Of a DNA stretch of 64,000 nt, positions 55,571-63,285 are shown one piece after another. How positions within the stretch are numbered: position 1 is the stretch's first letter; every line of letters begins with the position of its first letter. A model generated the notes under the pieces. It searched no databases. It worked only from the letters and a program-made list of their open reading frames with translations, and had not been told where the DNA came from. The translations under genes were made by a program, and so were the position numbers. Origin of the DNA: Elusimicrobiota bacterium (lineage in GTDB: Bacteria; Elusimicrobiota; Elusimicrobia; UBA1565; UBA9628); the NCBI GenBank assembly GCA_003151975.1, contig PLZD01000040.1, positions 1 through 64,000 on the forward strand, read 5' to 3'.

Positions 55571-56051
55571 GACGGTAAATTCTAACAGTTCCGGGACCGG
55601 GGTTCAATCGGCGCAGGACGGAGGCGACCGAGCGCCTCCCATCGGGCTTCCACGACGGCGCGAGCTCATTTAGGGGCGCCAAGACAAAGGGCCGTTCGAG
55701 TATCCGGGGGTGGGGAATGCGGAGCCAGTCAGTCTTGAGGCGCGCGTTTCCATGCCGCAGTATGTCGATGTCGAGCGTGCGCGCGCCCCAGCGCTGGCCG
55801 GCCCGGCGGCCCGCCAGCGACTCGATGCGCTTGAGCTCGACGAGCAAGCCGATCGGAGTCAGCCCGGTTTGGATTCTGACAATGAGGTTCAGGTACGGCC
55901 GGCGGCTCGGGCCCACGGGCGCGGTCTCGTAGACGTTTGATCTGGCCAGCAGGCGCGTCTTGGGGAGGACGCGCAGGCTCTTGATGGCCGCGCGCAGATG
56001 CCGGCGCCGGTCGCCGAGATTGCCGCCCAGCAGCAGAAGTCCCTCGGACAC
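55560..56051 (-). CDS. folK: HPPK (6-hydroxymethyl-7,8-dihydropterin pyrophosphokinase)
   Basis: A 163-residue folate-biosynthesis enzyme that transfers pyrophosphate from ATP to the pterin. Motifs: LLLGGNLGDR at the N-terminus, YETAPVGPSRRPYLNLIV, LLVELKRIESLAGR, RWGARTLDIDIL with the Asp pair that binds Mg, and IPHPRILERPFVLAPLNELAP. The GTG start at 56051 overlaps the stop of the preceding gene by one base (TAGTG). folK here supports the folate cofactor used by the next enzyme, PanB. Confidence 0.95.
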   Translation of the reverse strand: MSEGLLLLGGNLGDRRRHLRAAIKSLRVLPKTRLLARSNVYETAPVGPSRRPYLNLIVRIQTGLTPIGLLVELKRIESLAGRRAGQRWGARTLDIDILRHGNARLKTDWLRIPHPRILERPFVLAPLNELAPSWKPDGRRSVASVLRRLNPGPGTVRIYRHGL

Positions 56052-56383
56052 TAGCGCTTGGCCGCTTTGCGCGCCGCTTGCTTGAAGACGCTCTGCAGGG
56101 CTGCGGCAAAAAACACAGTCAACACGAGACCCGAAGCGTTCCCGATCCAGCCATCGAAGGCCTCGGGCCCCCGGTTGGTGTTTGCGAGGGCGGCCATCTT
56201 CGAGAGAATCCCTCCCTCGTAGACGAAGGTCGTCCAGAGAAGCCAGTAAAGCGCTCCGACGACCACCAAGGCGGCGATCAGGACGGAGCCGAGATGCACG
56301 GGATCAAACGCGGGCTCGTCCGAATCGTCGCCTGCATCGAGCCACTCGGCGGCGGCGTTCAACGCGTCGAGCAGTTTCTTCAT
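56051..56383 (-). CDS. Small two-TM membrane protein
   Basis: A 110-residue protein with an acidic N-terminal segment and two predicted transmembrane helices (about 32-50 and 82-100). It ends in a basic tail (QAARKAAKR). No family recognised. Its ATG overlaps the dapB stop (ATGA) and its stop overlaps the folK GTG, so it is locked into the operon. Confidence 0.75.
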   Translation of the reverse strand: MKKLLDALNAAAEWLDAGDDSDEPAFDPVHLGSVLIAALVVVGALYWLLWTTFVYEGGILSKMAALANTNRGPEAFDGWIGNASGLVLTVFFAAALQSVFKQAARKAAKR

Positions 56384-57057
56384 CGCAGCCCCAATAGGTC
56401 CTTCATGCCGTAGAGCCCGGGCCGGCGCGCGCGCAGCCAGAGCGCCGCATCCAGCGCGCCGCGAGCGAACACGTCGCGCGAGTCGGCGCGGTGCGTGAGC
56501 TCAAGCCGCTCGCAAGGTCCCGCCAAGGTCAAAGTGTGGTCGCCGACCACGTCGCCGAGCCGCTGGGAGAGTGTCGGGACCTTGGCGCGGCCGGTGGCGG
56601 CGGCGAGCTTCAAGGCCGTCCCCGACGGCGCGTCCTTCTTGCGGTCGTGATGGGTCTCGACGATGGCGGCCGAGCAGCCCGGCAGCAGTCGGCTGGCGAG
56701 AGCGGCCAGCTCGAAGAGCACGCTGACCCCGCGGCTGAAATTGGGCGACAGGAAGATTGGAGTCTTGCGGCTGAAGGCCGCGAGTTTTTTCGTTTGAGCG
56801 GCGGTCCAGCCGGTCGTGCCGATCACGATGGGCTTGCGCGCCCGGGCCGCCGCGGCGGCAAAGGCTATGGACGCCGAAGGCGCGGAGAAGTCGACGATCG
56901 CGCCGGCGCTCTCCAGGTCCCGCGCCATGAGCGGATGATCGATGGTGATCCGCGCGGCGACCTCGAAGCGCGCGTCGGCGCGCGCGAGGGCCTCCACGCG
57001 CGCGCCCATGCGGCCCGACGCTCCGGCGACGATGATGCTCAGCGGTTTGATCGGCAT
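56380..57057 (-). CDS. dapB: 4-hydroxy-tetrahydrodipicolinate reductase
   Basis: A 225-residue NAD(P)H-dependent enzyme of lysine and diaminopimelate synthesis. The N-terminus has VAGASGRMGARV (dinucleotide-binding). VDFSAPSA, VIGTTGW and SPNFSRGVSVLFELA follow. VETHHDRKKDAPSGTALKLA holds the catalytic His pair and Lys. The C-terminal ELTHRADSRDVFARGALDAALWL is typical. It is a little shorter than the usual 240-270 residues. First gene of the operon; an extended -10 promoter lies just upstream. Confidence 0.95.
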   Translation of the reverse strand: MPIKPLSIIVAGASGRMGARVEALARADARFEVAARITIDHPLMARDLESAGAIVDFSAPSASIAFAAAAARARKPIVIGTTGWTAAQTKKLAAFSRKTPIFLSPNFSRGVSVLFELAALASRLLPGCSAAIVETHHDRKKDAPSGTALKLAAATGRAKVPTLSQRLGDVVGDHTLTLAGPCERLELTHRADSRDVFARGALDAALWLRARRPGLYGMKDLLGLR

Positions 57058-57066
57058 GACCGTCCT

Positions 57067-57075
57067 GATGATATC
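57067..57075 (-). promoter_or_regulatory. Extended -10 promoter TGATATCAT for dapB
   Basis: On the minus strand TG-A-TATCAT ends about 10 nt before the dapB ATG (57057). No good -35 box is present. Confidence 0.45.
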
Positions 57076-57108
57076 AGAATTCGGTGAGGTCGGAGAAGCG
57101 CGACGGCC

Positions 57109-57336
57109 TTAACTCGGGACACGCCGTGATTCGAGTCGCGGACCTTGGATGTGCCGGACATGGGACGACTCCCATCTCCGCATTAAGTCCCGCGTTGCGT
57201 GAGTGGGAGTCGTTAGCGAGCTCGTTCGGCTTGTCCGATGCGGCCTTTGCGGATGCCTTGCGTCCAGCCCGAACGTGGGCGCCAAGCTCGGAATGCCGAG
57301 GTCGATCTTATCGCCTCCCGGACCATTCCGGCTCTT
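57109..57336 (-). ncRNA. Candidate structured RNA upstream of dapB
   Basis: The 328-nt gap between the LysR stop (57386) and dapB (57057) has no convincing CDS. On the minus strand a promoter (TTGCTA, 16 bp, TATAAT) precedes a run of stable stems. Hairpin 1 spans 57290-57329 (GGAATG/CATTCC closing, an inner CGAT/ATCG stem). Hairpin 2 spans 57223-57275 (CGTTCGG/CCGAACG). Hairpin 3 spans 57165-57213 (10-bp perfect arms, ACGACTCCCA/TGGGAGTCGT). It does not match lysine riboswitch, tmRNA or RNase P sequence motifs that I can recall. It could be a trans-acting RNA or a leader controlling dapB. Confidence 0.4.
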
Positions 57337-57342
57337 GATTTC

Positions 57343-57370
57343 ATTATACACCCGGCGGGGAGAATAGCAA
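57343..57370 (-). promoter_or_regulatory. Promoter TTGCTA-16-TATAAT for the structured RNA
   Basis: On the minus strand TTGCTA (57365-57370), a 16-bp spacer and a perfect TATAAT (57343-57348). The predicted start is near 57336, some 280 nt before dapB. Confidence 0.6.
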
Positions 57371-57385
57371 GCGATATCTTGAGAC

Positions 57386-58288
57386 CTAGGCGGCTTTTGT
57401 CGGCAGTCGGAAACTCTTCACCAGATGGTCGATCATGGGATTGGGCCACTTTCGCCGACGGGAGACTAGGTAGACCGATTCATACAGCCCGAGAGATTTC
57501 CTCGTCTTCAAGATCGTCAGCGACCCCGGAGGCGTGTTCACCGAGACCGTGTAGGCGTTGAGCGGAGCGATGCCGCGACCGGAAATGGCCAGCTGGCGCG
57601 CTAGTTCCGCGTCCTGGACCTCGGCCACCACGTTGGGCTCGACCTTCCATTGCGCCAGAACATCCAAGATCTCGCGATGAAGTTGGCCGAGCCATGACGG
57701 GAAGATGAACGGGGCGCCGTCGAGATCGCGCGGGAGCCTCGGATAGCGCCGCGCGAGCGCGGGAGAGGCGGCCAAAACGATCGCGACCTTGCCCACCAGA
57801 TGGTTCGACACGTCCCGATCGTGCGTGTGGACGCTCGTGTCCGTGAGAAGCAGGTCGACCCGCTGGTCCTTGAGGTCGGCCAGAAGCCGGTCCATGCGTC
57901 CCTCCGACGCGCTGATGCGCGCCGAGGGGAATTCCTTCAGGGCGCACTCGAGCATGGCGTGGCCGTACGCGCGGGGCGTCCCGCCGAGGATTCCCACGCG
58001 AAGGGATGGTCTTCCGACGCGGGAGCGGTCCTTCAGGCCGTCCTGGAGCTCCTTGCCCATCTCGAAGATGCTCTCGGCATAGTCGAGAACGAACCGGCCC
58101 GACTCGGTCAGATAGAGACGCTGCTTCCTGCGTTCGAACAGCGGGGTGCCCAGCGCGAGCTCCAATGACTTAAGCTGCGTGCTGACCGCCGGCTGGGACA
58201 AGAGCAAGGTGTCGCACGCCTTCGTGATGCTGCCCGATTTCGCGATCACGTAGAAATAATACAGGTGATGGTAGTTTAAATCATTCAT
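57386..58288 (-). CDS. LysR-family regulator, NhaR-like
   Basis: A 300-residue LysR-type transcription factor. The N-terminal winged helix-turn-helix reads LNYHHLYYFYVIAKSGSITKAC, close to the NhaR subfamily, with SQPAVSTQLKSLE as recognition helix. The rest is a substrate-binding-type effector domain (about 90-295). NhaR-like proteins respond to ions or stress and some control exopolysaccharide genes. It is divergent from a five-gene operon with a sugar nucleotide gene, and palindromes in the gap are likely its operators. Its start codon lies in an inverted repeat, suggesting autoregulation. Confidence 0.92.
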   Translation of the reverse strand: MNDLNYHHLYYFYVIAKSGSITKACDTLLLSQPAVSTQLKSLELALGTPLFERRKQRLYLTESGRFVLDYAESIFEMGKELQDGLKDRSRVGRPSLRVGILGGTPRAYGHAMLECALKEFPSARISASEGRMDRLLADLKDQRVDLLLTDTSVHTHDRDVSNHLVGKVAIVLAASPALARRYPRLPRDLDGAPFIFPSWLGQLHREILDVLAQWKVEPNVVAEVQDAELARQLAISGRGIAPLNAYTVSVNTPPGSLTILKTRKSLGLYESVYLVSRRRKWPNPMIDHLVKSFRLPTKAA

Positions 58289-58304
58289 AAATAAACTGAA
58301 TGAT
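58280..58304. promoter_or_regulatory. 8-bp inverted repeat over the LysR start codon
   Basis: ATCATTCA (58280-58287) and TGAATGAT (58297-58304) are perfect arms with 9 nt between. The LysR ATG (58286-58288, minus) is inside, a position fitting autorepression. Confidence 0.45.
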
Positions 58305-58335
58305 ATTGTAACACATTATCTAATTGTTTTATTAC

Positions 58336-58367
58336 GTGACAAGAGTCACCATATTAGGGGATTCCCC
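58336..58367. promoter_or_regulatory. Twin palindromes in the divergent control region
   Basis: GTGAC-aaga-GTCAC (58336-58349) and GGGGATTCCCC (58357-58367) are both perfect. They precede TATCAT (58368-58373), a possible -10 for the gene at 58378. They are good candidates for LysR or second-regulator binding. Confidence 0.5.
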
Positions 58368-58377
58368 TATCATCGAT

Positions 58378-58926
58378 ATGACCACCATGTTGAAAGCGTT
58401 GGGAGAGCAATTGAAGATGCTGGCCGCCGACCCGAGGAACCACTACTCCTCTACCATCCGGCAGATGATGGGGCCGCGGGAGGCGCTGCGCTTCGGTCAG
58501 CCGCTGCGCCGCATGATTTTGGCCCTGCCCACGATGATCGCGCAGCTGCACCGCTGGAGCGACGGCTCGGGGCTGTCCTTGCGCGCCATGCGCATGCAGC
58601 GCTTCGTCCTGAGCTACCTGTACGACCCCATTCAATTTATGTCGGCCGAGCGCTCGGGTTTGTTCCGCTACCTGGACGACGCTTACTTGATCTCGAGGAT
58701 CTACGAGCTGACGCTCGCGGACCTCGACGGCTCCGGGATCAAGAACCGCAGCGACGATCGGAGCCTCGCGAAGAACGTCCCGCTGTGGATCGCGCTGGCC
58801 CGGCGCCTTCTGCCGAAGGAGACCGCGAGGATCGACGCGTTGCTCGATGAGGTGGCCCGGGGGCGCGGCGAGGGGGCCAGCCGGTCGCTCGCAGCATCCG
58901 CGAAGCGAAAGAGAGCAGTCGCATGA
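58378..58926 (+). CDS. DUF1232-like helical protein
   Basis: From ATG 58378 the product is 182 residues. It is predicted helical, without TMs or a signal peptide. The segment FVLSYLYDPIQFM..RSGLFRYLDDAYLI (about 76-104) resembles the short DUF1232 (YkvA) module. Otherwise no known motif. It is the first gene of the operon opposite the LysR gene; its end overlaps the ATG of the next gene (ATGA). The frame is open upstream to 58324 but the promoter elements favour 58378. Confidence 0.65.
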   Translation: MTTMLKALGEQLKMLAADPRNHYSSTIRQMMGPREALRFGQPLRRMILALPTMIAQLHRWSDGSGLSLRAMRMQRFVLSYLYDPIQFMSAERSGLFRYLDDAYLISRIYELTLADLDGSGIKNRSDDRSLAKNVPLWIALARRLLPKETARIDALLDEVARGRGEGASRSLAASAKRKRAVA

Positions 58927-59885
58927 CGGTCGCCGCGCCGCGCGACCGCTGGTCCATCGTCCTTTCGGGAGGAGAGGGCGAACGCCTGCGCCCATGGGTG
59001 GAACGGCTTTACGGACAGGCCCGACCGAAGCAGTATTGCGCTTTTCTGGGTGGGCGCTCCATGTTGGATCATACTCTTGCTCGCGCGGCGGCAGCCTCGG
59101 GAGCCGAGAGGATCATCACCGTCATCGGAGCCGGACACTCGCGCTACCTGGCGCAATCGGGTGCGAGCCTGCCTGGGCGCGTCATCGAGCAGCCGGTCAA
59201 TCGGGACACGGCCGCGGGAATCTTGCTGCCGCTGACCTATGTCATGGCCGAAAATCCGGCGGCCACGGTCGGAATCTTTCCGTCGGATCATTACATCGCT
59301 CCCAACGCCAGGTTCATGGCGCACGTGGAGAGGGCGTACCTTCTCGCGCAGCGCCTCCGCAACATGATCGTCCTGTTGGGAGCCGTTCCCGACGGTCCGG
59401 AGCCGGATTACGGCTGGATCGAGCCCGAGTACGAATTGCGGACGGGCGCCGGCCCCGGCGTCCGCTTGGTCCGGAGTTTCCGCGAAAAGCCGGCGCCGGC
59501 CAAAGCCGCCATGTTTCACCGCGACGGCTACCTGTGGAACACTTTCATCATGTTCGCCAAGGCCGAGGCCCTCTGGACGCTGATCGGCGAGATGCTCCCG
59601 GAGCTTCGTGCCCAGTTCGACGACCTTCTCCGAGTCGTCGGCACCGGTTCCGAACGAGACGTCCTCACCCGCATCTACGGGACCATGAGGCCGGCGAACT
59701 TCTCAACGCGAATTTTGGAGACCTGCGCCGACAGGACCCTCGTGGTGACGCTCGAAGGAGTGGATTGGAGCGACTGGGGTCGTCCGAAGCGCATTGAGGA
59801 GACCTTTCTCAGAGAGGGACGATCCCTCCCGAAGGTTCCAGCCGTCGAACCAGCGGTATCCGCCATGAATGCGGCCGGAACCTAA
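58923..59885 (+). CDS. Mannose-1-phosphate guanylyltransferase-like nucleotidyltransferase
   Basis: A 320-residue NTP_transferase domain protein. LSGGEGERLRPW is the nucleotide-binding loop (family: GG.GTRL.P); RPKQYCAFLGGRSMLDHTLAR, VIEQPVNRDTAAGI (QP.NR.TA), FPSDHYI (catalytic Asp) and REKP...WNTFIMFAK match the GDP-mannose pyrophosphorylase group. In the nucleotide-binding loop the usual Thr is Glu (GEGERL), a change worth noting. It lacks the C-terminal isomerase domain of bifunctional enzymes. Product would be GDP-mannose for surface polysaccharide. Starts inside the previous stop (ATGA). Confidence 0.85.
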   Translation: MTVAAPRDRWSIVLSGGEGERLRPWVERLYGQARPKQYCAFLGGRSMLDHTLARAAAASGAERIITVIGAGHSRYLAQSGASLPGRVIEQPVNRDTAAGILLPLTYVMAENPAATVGIFPSDHYIAPNARFMAHVERAYLLAQRLRNMIVLLGAVPDGPEPDYGWIEPEYELRTGAGPGVRLVRSFREKPAPAKAAMFHRDGYLWNTFIMFAKAEALWTLIGEMLPELRAQFDDLLRVVGTGSERDVLTRIYGTMRPANFSTRILETCADRTLVVTLEGVDWSDWGRPKRIEETFLREGRSLPKVPAVEPAVSAMNAAGT

Positions 59886-59905
59886 AACGCGTAAAGGAGA
59901 AATGT

Positions 59906-60238
59906 ATGGCATTATTCAAGAAGCACGGCGCCGCCGTCGCGGAGAAGCCCGCCGTCTCGCGGAAGAGCCTGAAGATCAGCATCACCCACCCCGGCAAGAA
60001 GGAGACGGTCTCGCATCCGAGCTACACGCTGCAGGTCGCCGTCGCGGAGCCGGCGGCGAGCGTCGAGATACTCATCGACGAAGGCGGCTGGCAGCCGTGC
60101 CGGGAGGCCCTGGGCCTCTGGTGGTACGACTGGAGCGGCTATCACGCCAGCGAGCACAAGGCCGTGGCCCGTTTGCATAGACCCGACGGGACGATCGCGT
60201 TGTCCGAGTTGAGGATCTTCGAGGTCAATCTCGCCTAA
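59906..60238 (+). CDS. Small Ig-like beta-sandwich protein
   Basis: The 110-residue product starts at ATG 59906 after a good AAAGGAG site. The strand pattern (KISITHPGKKETV, YTLQVAVAEPAASVEILID, WWYDWSGY, HKAVARLHR, LRIFEVNLA) looks like a single Ig-like domain. No signal peptide, so cytoplasmic if the start is right. No family recognised. Sits between the sugar nucleotide gene and the hybrid kinase in the same operon. Confidence 0.7.
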   Translation: MALFKKHGAAVAEKPAVSRKSLKISITHPGKKETVSHPSYTLQVAVAEPAASVEILIDEGGWQPCREALGLWWYDWSGYHASEHKAVARLHRPDGTIALSELRIFEVNLA

Positions 60239-60262
60239 TCCGGCACGCACCAGGAGAACGAC

Positions 60263-62635
60263 ATGGCGATCCGGGGAGTGAAGTTCCGAGGCGGACGCCC
60301 TATTGCGGCCCGGCAAGCCATGGAGCGCCAGAAAAAGCCTGGCGGAAGCGTCCGGCCCGTCCTGATCGTGGAGGACGACGAAGCCACCGCCGAGCTCGAG
60401 AAGCGGGCTCTGGGAAGGGTGGGGTTAATGGTGCGCATCGTCGCTCGGGTGGACGAGGGGGTGGCCTTGCTGCGCAGCAAGCCTTTCCTGCTCGTGTTGT
60501 TGGACCATGGAGTGGTCGCAGACGCCAATCCCTGGGCGGTGCTCGACGCCGCCAACTCCGCTTATCCGAAAGTGCCCGTCGTGATGGTCACGGCCGCGGG
60601 CAATGAGCAAGCGGCCTTGGAGGCCATCCGCCGCGGGGCCTACGATTACATCAGGAAGAGCGACAACTTTTTCGAGCGGCTGCCGGAATTGGTGTGGCGG
60701 ATAGCGAGATTGGCCGACGCGGAACAGGCGGTCGCGCGCTTGGCCGCCATCGTGGACTCTTCCGATGACGCCATCATCAGCACGGATATGGAGGGCGTCA
60801 TCACGACCTGGAACCTTGCGGCCAAGCGCCTCTATGGATACTCCTCCCAGGAAGCCGTCGGCAAATCGGTCGTCATTCTAGCGCCCCCCGGTCGCCGCGA
60901 CGAATACCTGACGATCCTTGACGCGGTCCGGCGCGGAGAGGTCGTCAAGCGCATGGAGACCACGCGCCGCCGCAAGGACGGCGCCGCCGTCGAGGTGTCG
61001 CAGACCGTCTCACCGATCAAGGACGTCGCGGGCCGAGTCGTCGGGACCTCTGCCATCATCGAGGACATCGCGGAGCGCAGGTCCGTTGAAAAACGGCTGG
61101 CCTCCCACGCATCCTTGCTCGAGTCGACCCTGGAATCGACGGCCGACGGCATCCTGGTCGTCGACGATGAGGGCGCGATCACGCATTTTAATTCGAAATT
61201 CGTCGACCTATGGGGAGTTCCCGCTTCCGCGATCGCTTCTCGGGACGGTAAGCCCGTCATGGCCGCCATTTACGATCAGCTCAAGGATTCCGCGGGCTTC
61301 CGGGCCAAGGCCAAGGAGCTTCACGCCAATCCCGCCGAGGAGAGCCTGGACACTTTCGATCTCAAGGACGGCAGGGTCTTCGAGCGCTGCTCCCGGCCGC
61401 AGATGCTCGTCACGGCGTCCGGCCGGCGTACTTGTGTCGGCAGGGTTTGGAGCTTTCACGATGTCACGGCCCAAAAGAAGCTGGAGCATTTGCGAGAGGA
61501 GTTCCATCACAACGTCAATCACGAGTTCAGGACTCCCATCACCTGCATGCTTGCGGCACTCCTCATGCTCAACGAGGGCAACGAGGGAAAGCTCAGCTCT
61601 GGGCAGCAATCCTTGTTGGACATCATCACCAGGGGAACCGACCATCTGCGGATTCTGACGGAGGACCTCGCCAACCTGCTGCGCGCCGAGACGGGCAAAC
61701 TGTCGGTGGAACCAGCGAAGATTCATCTCCCTGCCATCGCGCGCGATGCCGTCTCGCTGCTTGCGATGGCCGAGAAGGCCAAGCATCTCAGACTGCTGTC
61801 CATTGTCCCTCAGGACCTTCCGCCCGCCTATGCGGATCCCGCGCGCTGCAGGCAGATACTGATCAATCTGATCGGAAATGCCGTGAAGTTCACCCCCGCC
61901 GGAGGAACCATCACCGTCGACGCTCGGGTCTGGGGCGAGGACTCAGACTTCCTCCGGATCTCGGTTTCGGACACCGGCTGCGGAATCCAGCCGAAAGAGA
62001 CCGGCAAACTCTTCCAGCGGCTCTATCAGGCCGCGGACTCAAACGGACTCAACCGTGGAGGCCTGGGCATCGGGCTCTACCTGTGCAAGGAGTTCGTGTG
62101 CGCGCACGGCGGAAAGATTTGGGTCGAAAGCCGCTTCGGAGAGGGGAGCACCTTTTCTTTCACGATGCCCATCTTTCGTCTCGAGAGGCATCTCGCAGCC
62201 ATCGTCGGACCGGACAACGTCCGCCAAACTCCGATGGCGGTGATCCGGCTGAGAGTCCGCGCTAAGGACCTCGTCCCGATCCAAGCCGCCGGGGCTCTGC
62301 GGGAGATACGCCTGACGCTCGCGGCGAAATGCCCGTCGGGGGCGGTGGTCCTGCCGGAAATGCCCGAAAGCAAGATGGCCGAGGCGGTCGTCATTGTCGT
62401 AAACGCCGACGCACCCACCGCCAAGGAGATGGCTCGCGGCATCCAAGCCGATCCGGCCTTGTGCGCGGCCGTCAAGGAGAACGGATTGAGTCTGGAGTCT
62501 CGCGTCGTGATGCTCGATCAGGCTTCGGGGTCGCTTCAGGAGTTCGCCAAGGAAGTGGAAGGGGCGCTTCACGCATTGTCGGACGAAGTCGGCGCCGGAA
62601 AAAAGCTTCAGAAAATCCCGCAAGGATCGAAATGA
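60263..62635 (+). CDS. Soluble hybrid sensor kinase (REC-PAS-PAS-HisKA-HATPase)
   Basis: The 790-residue product has no TM. An N-terminal receiver domain (about 32-150) contains Asp81 as phosphoacceptor (LLDHG). Two PAS domains follow (about 160-275 and 290-405), then HisKA with His420 in NHEFRTPI and HATPase_c (about 520-640) with NLIGNAVKFTPAGG, DTGCGIQP and GGLGIGLYL. After the catalytic domain is about 140 residues with RVRAKDLVPIQAAGALREI and VVIVVNA, a domain I cannot name. ATG 60263 has AGGAG 6 nt upstream. It is coupled to the response regulator by ATGA, so the two form a phosphorelay. Confidence 0.93.
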   Translation: MAIRGVKFRGGRPIAARQAMERQKKPGGSVRPVLIVEDDEATAELEKRALGRVGLMVRIVARVDEGVALLRSKPFLLVLLDHGVVADANPWAVLDAANSAYPKVPVVMVTAAGNEQAALEAIRRGAYDYIRKSDNFFERLPELVWRIARLADAEQAVARLAAIVDSSDDAIISTDMEGVITTWNLAAKRLYGYSSQEAVGKSVVILAPPGRRDEYLTILDAVRRGEVVKRMETTRRRKDGAAVEVSQTVSPIKDVAGRVVGTSAIIEDIAERRSVEKRLASHASLLESTLESTADGILVVDDEGAITHFNSKFVDLWGVPASAIASRDGKPVMAAIYDQLKDSAGFRAKAKELHANPAEESLDTFDLKDGRVFERCSRPQMLVTASGRRTCVGRVWSFHDVTAQKKLEHLREEFHHNVNHEFRTPITCMLAALLMLNEGNEGKLSSGQQSLLDIITRGTDHLRILTEDLANLLRAETGKLSVEPAKIHLPAIARDAVSLLAMAEKAKHLRLLSIVPQDLPPAYADPARCRQILINLIGNAVKFTPAGGTITVDARVWGEDSDFLRISVSDTGCGIQPKETGKLFQRLYQAADSNGLNRGGLGIGLYLCKEFVCAHGGKIWVESRFGEGSTFSFTMPIFRLERHLAAIVGPDNVRQTPMAVIRLRVRAKDLVPIQAAGALREIRLTLAAKCPSGAVVLPEMPESKMAEAVVIVVNADAPTAKEMARGIQADPALCAAVKENGLSLESRVVMLDQASGSLQEFAKEVEGALHALSDEVGAGKKLQKIPQGSK

Positions 62636-63081
62636 CGGCGAAGAAGATACTGATCGTCGATGACGATCCGGACATGAGAGAGACGATCCGTTTGCTGCTC
62701 GGGGCGGAGTTCGAGGTCCTTCAGGCAGCCGACGGCCGCGAGGCCGTGGAGTTGGCCGGCAAAGAACGGCCGCGGCTGGTCCTGCTCGATGTCGCCATGC
62801 CTGGGATGACCGGCGTCGAGGTCTTGGGCGCCATGAGAGCCGCCGATCCTGCCGTCGTCGTCATCGTGCTGACGGGCGAGTCCGACGTGGAGACGGCAAG
62901 GAAGGCCCTCGCCGTCGGAGCGGCCGCCTACGTGACCAAGCCGTTCGACACGGAGCCCCTGAGGGCCTCCGTGCGGAGATTCATGTCCGCGGAGCCCGAC
63001 GACAAGAACGGCCGTCCTTGGCGCATCGAAGACCCGCGCGCCGATTCGGGCGAACTCGACGACGCGGCTGCGCCCTACTGA
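62632..63081 (+). CDS. Response regulator, receiver domain only
   Basis: A 149-residue protein with a complete receiver domain: ILIVDDDPDMRE (acidic pocket), Asp53 in LLDVAMPGM (phosphoacceptor), LTGES (conserved Thr) and VTKPF (Lys near 104). The last 30 residues are polar and disordered, with no output domain. ATG overlaps the kinase stop (ATGA). It should relay or end phosphoryl flow from the hybrid kinase. Last gene of the operon; no terminator serves the plus strand well here. Confidence 0.95.
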   Translation: MTAKKILIVDDDPDMRETIRLLLGAEFEVLQAADGREAVELAGKERPRLVLLDVAMPGMTGVEVLGAMRAADPAVVVIVLTGESDVETARKALAVGAAAYVTKPFDTEPLRASVRRFMSAEPDDKNGRPWRIEDPRADSGELDDAAAPY

Positions 63082-63098
63082 GGCACGGCGGCCTCAAG

Positions 63099-63146
63099 TT
63101 CCAAGAAAAAAGACGGAGGAGGGCTTTTGGCCTTCCTCCGTCGATG
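63099..63146 (-). terminator. Rho-independent terminator for minus-strand tRNA
   Basis: A stem of about nine pairs (GACGGAGGA with TCCTCCGTC, extended by GGC/GCC) is followed on the minus strand by TTTTTTCTT. It lies 20-60 nt beyond the tRNA-Glu 3' end in the direction of its transcription, so it is probably the native tRNA terminator. The stem may also slow plus-strand transcripts from the response regulator gene. Confidence 0.8.
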
Positions 63147-63165
63147 ATTACGCCATTTAAGAGCT

Positions 63166-63211
63166 TGCCCCCAACGAGAATCGAACTCGTGTTTCAGCCT
63201 TGAAAGGGCGT
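63166..63211 (-). pseudogene. 3' half of tRNA-Glu(UUC), possible integration (att) site
   Basis: On the minus strand this reads as an anticodon stem side, the loop CTTTCAA with anticodon TTC, a short variable region, a perfect T arm (ACGAG-TTCGATT-CTCGT), acceptor strand TGGGGGC and discriminator A. This fits bacterial tRNA-Glu. The matching 5' half (acceptor GCCCCCA, D arm) is not present at higher coordinates; the sequence there is unrelated and does not fold as a tRNA. Displacement of the 5' half at the anticodon is typical of integrases that target tRNA genes. Confidence 0.7.
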
Positions 63212-63255
63212 TCCGGCACTTTTTGATCTTTCGACGGGGAGCCGGTATTTTAGCC

Positions 63256-63272
63256 GTTTCTCGACGAGAAAC
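63256..63272. repeat. 17-bp perfect palindrome
   Basis: GTTTCTCG-A-CGAGAAAC, 45 nt beyond the truncated edge of the tRNA fragment. It could be an operator or recombinase site. Confidence 0.6.
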
Positions 63273-63285
63273 CGAGTGCATACGC

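Noticed and set aside
57058-57385. Lysine riboswitch upstream of dapB
   Set aside because: The gap has strong stems, but none of the conserved lysine riboswitch sequence blocks that I know is visible, and the dapB gene also has a nearer promoter.
63166-63250. Intact tRNA-Glu gene
   Set aside because: A GCTCCCC at about the right place could pair six of seven bases with the acceptor strand, but no D arm and only three pairs of the anticodon stem can be formed, so I treat it as a 3' half only.
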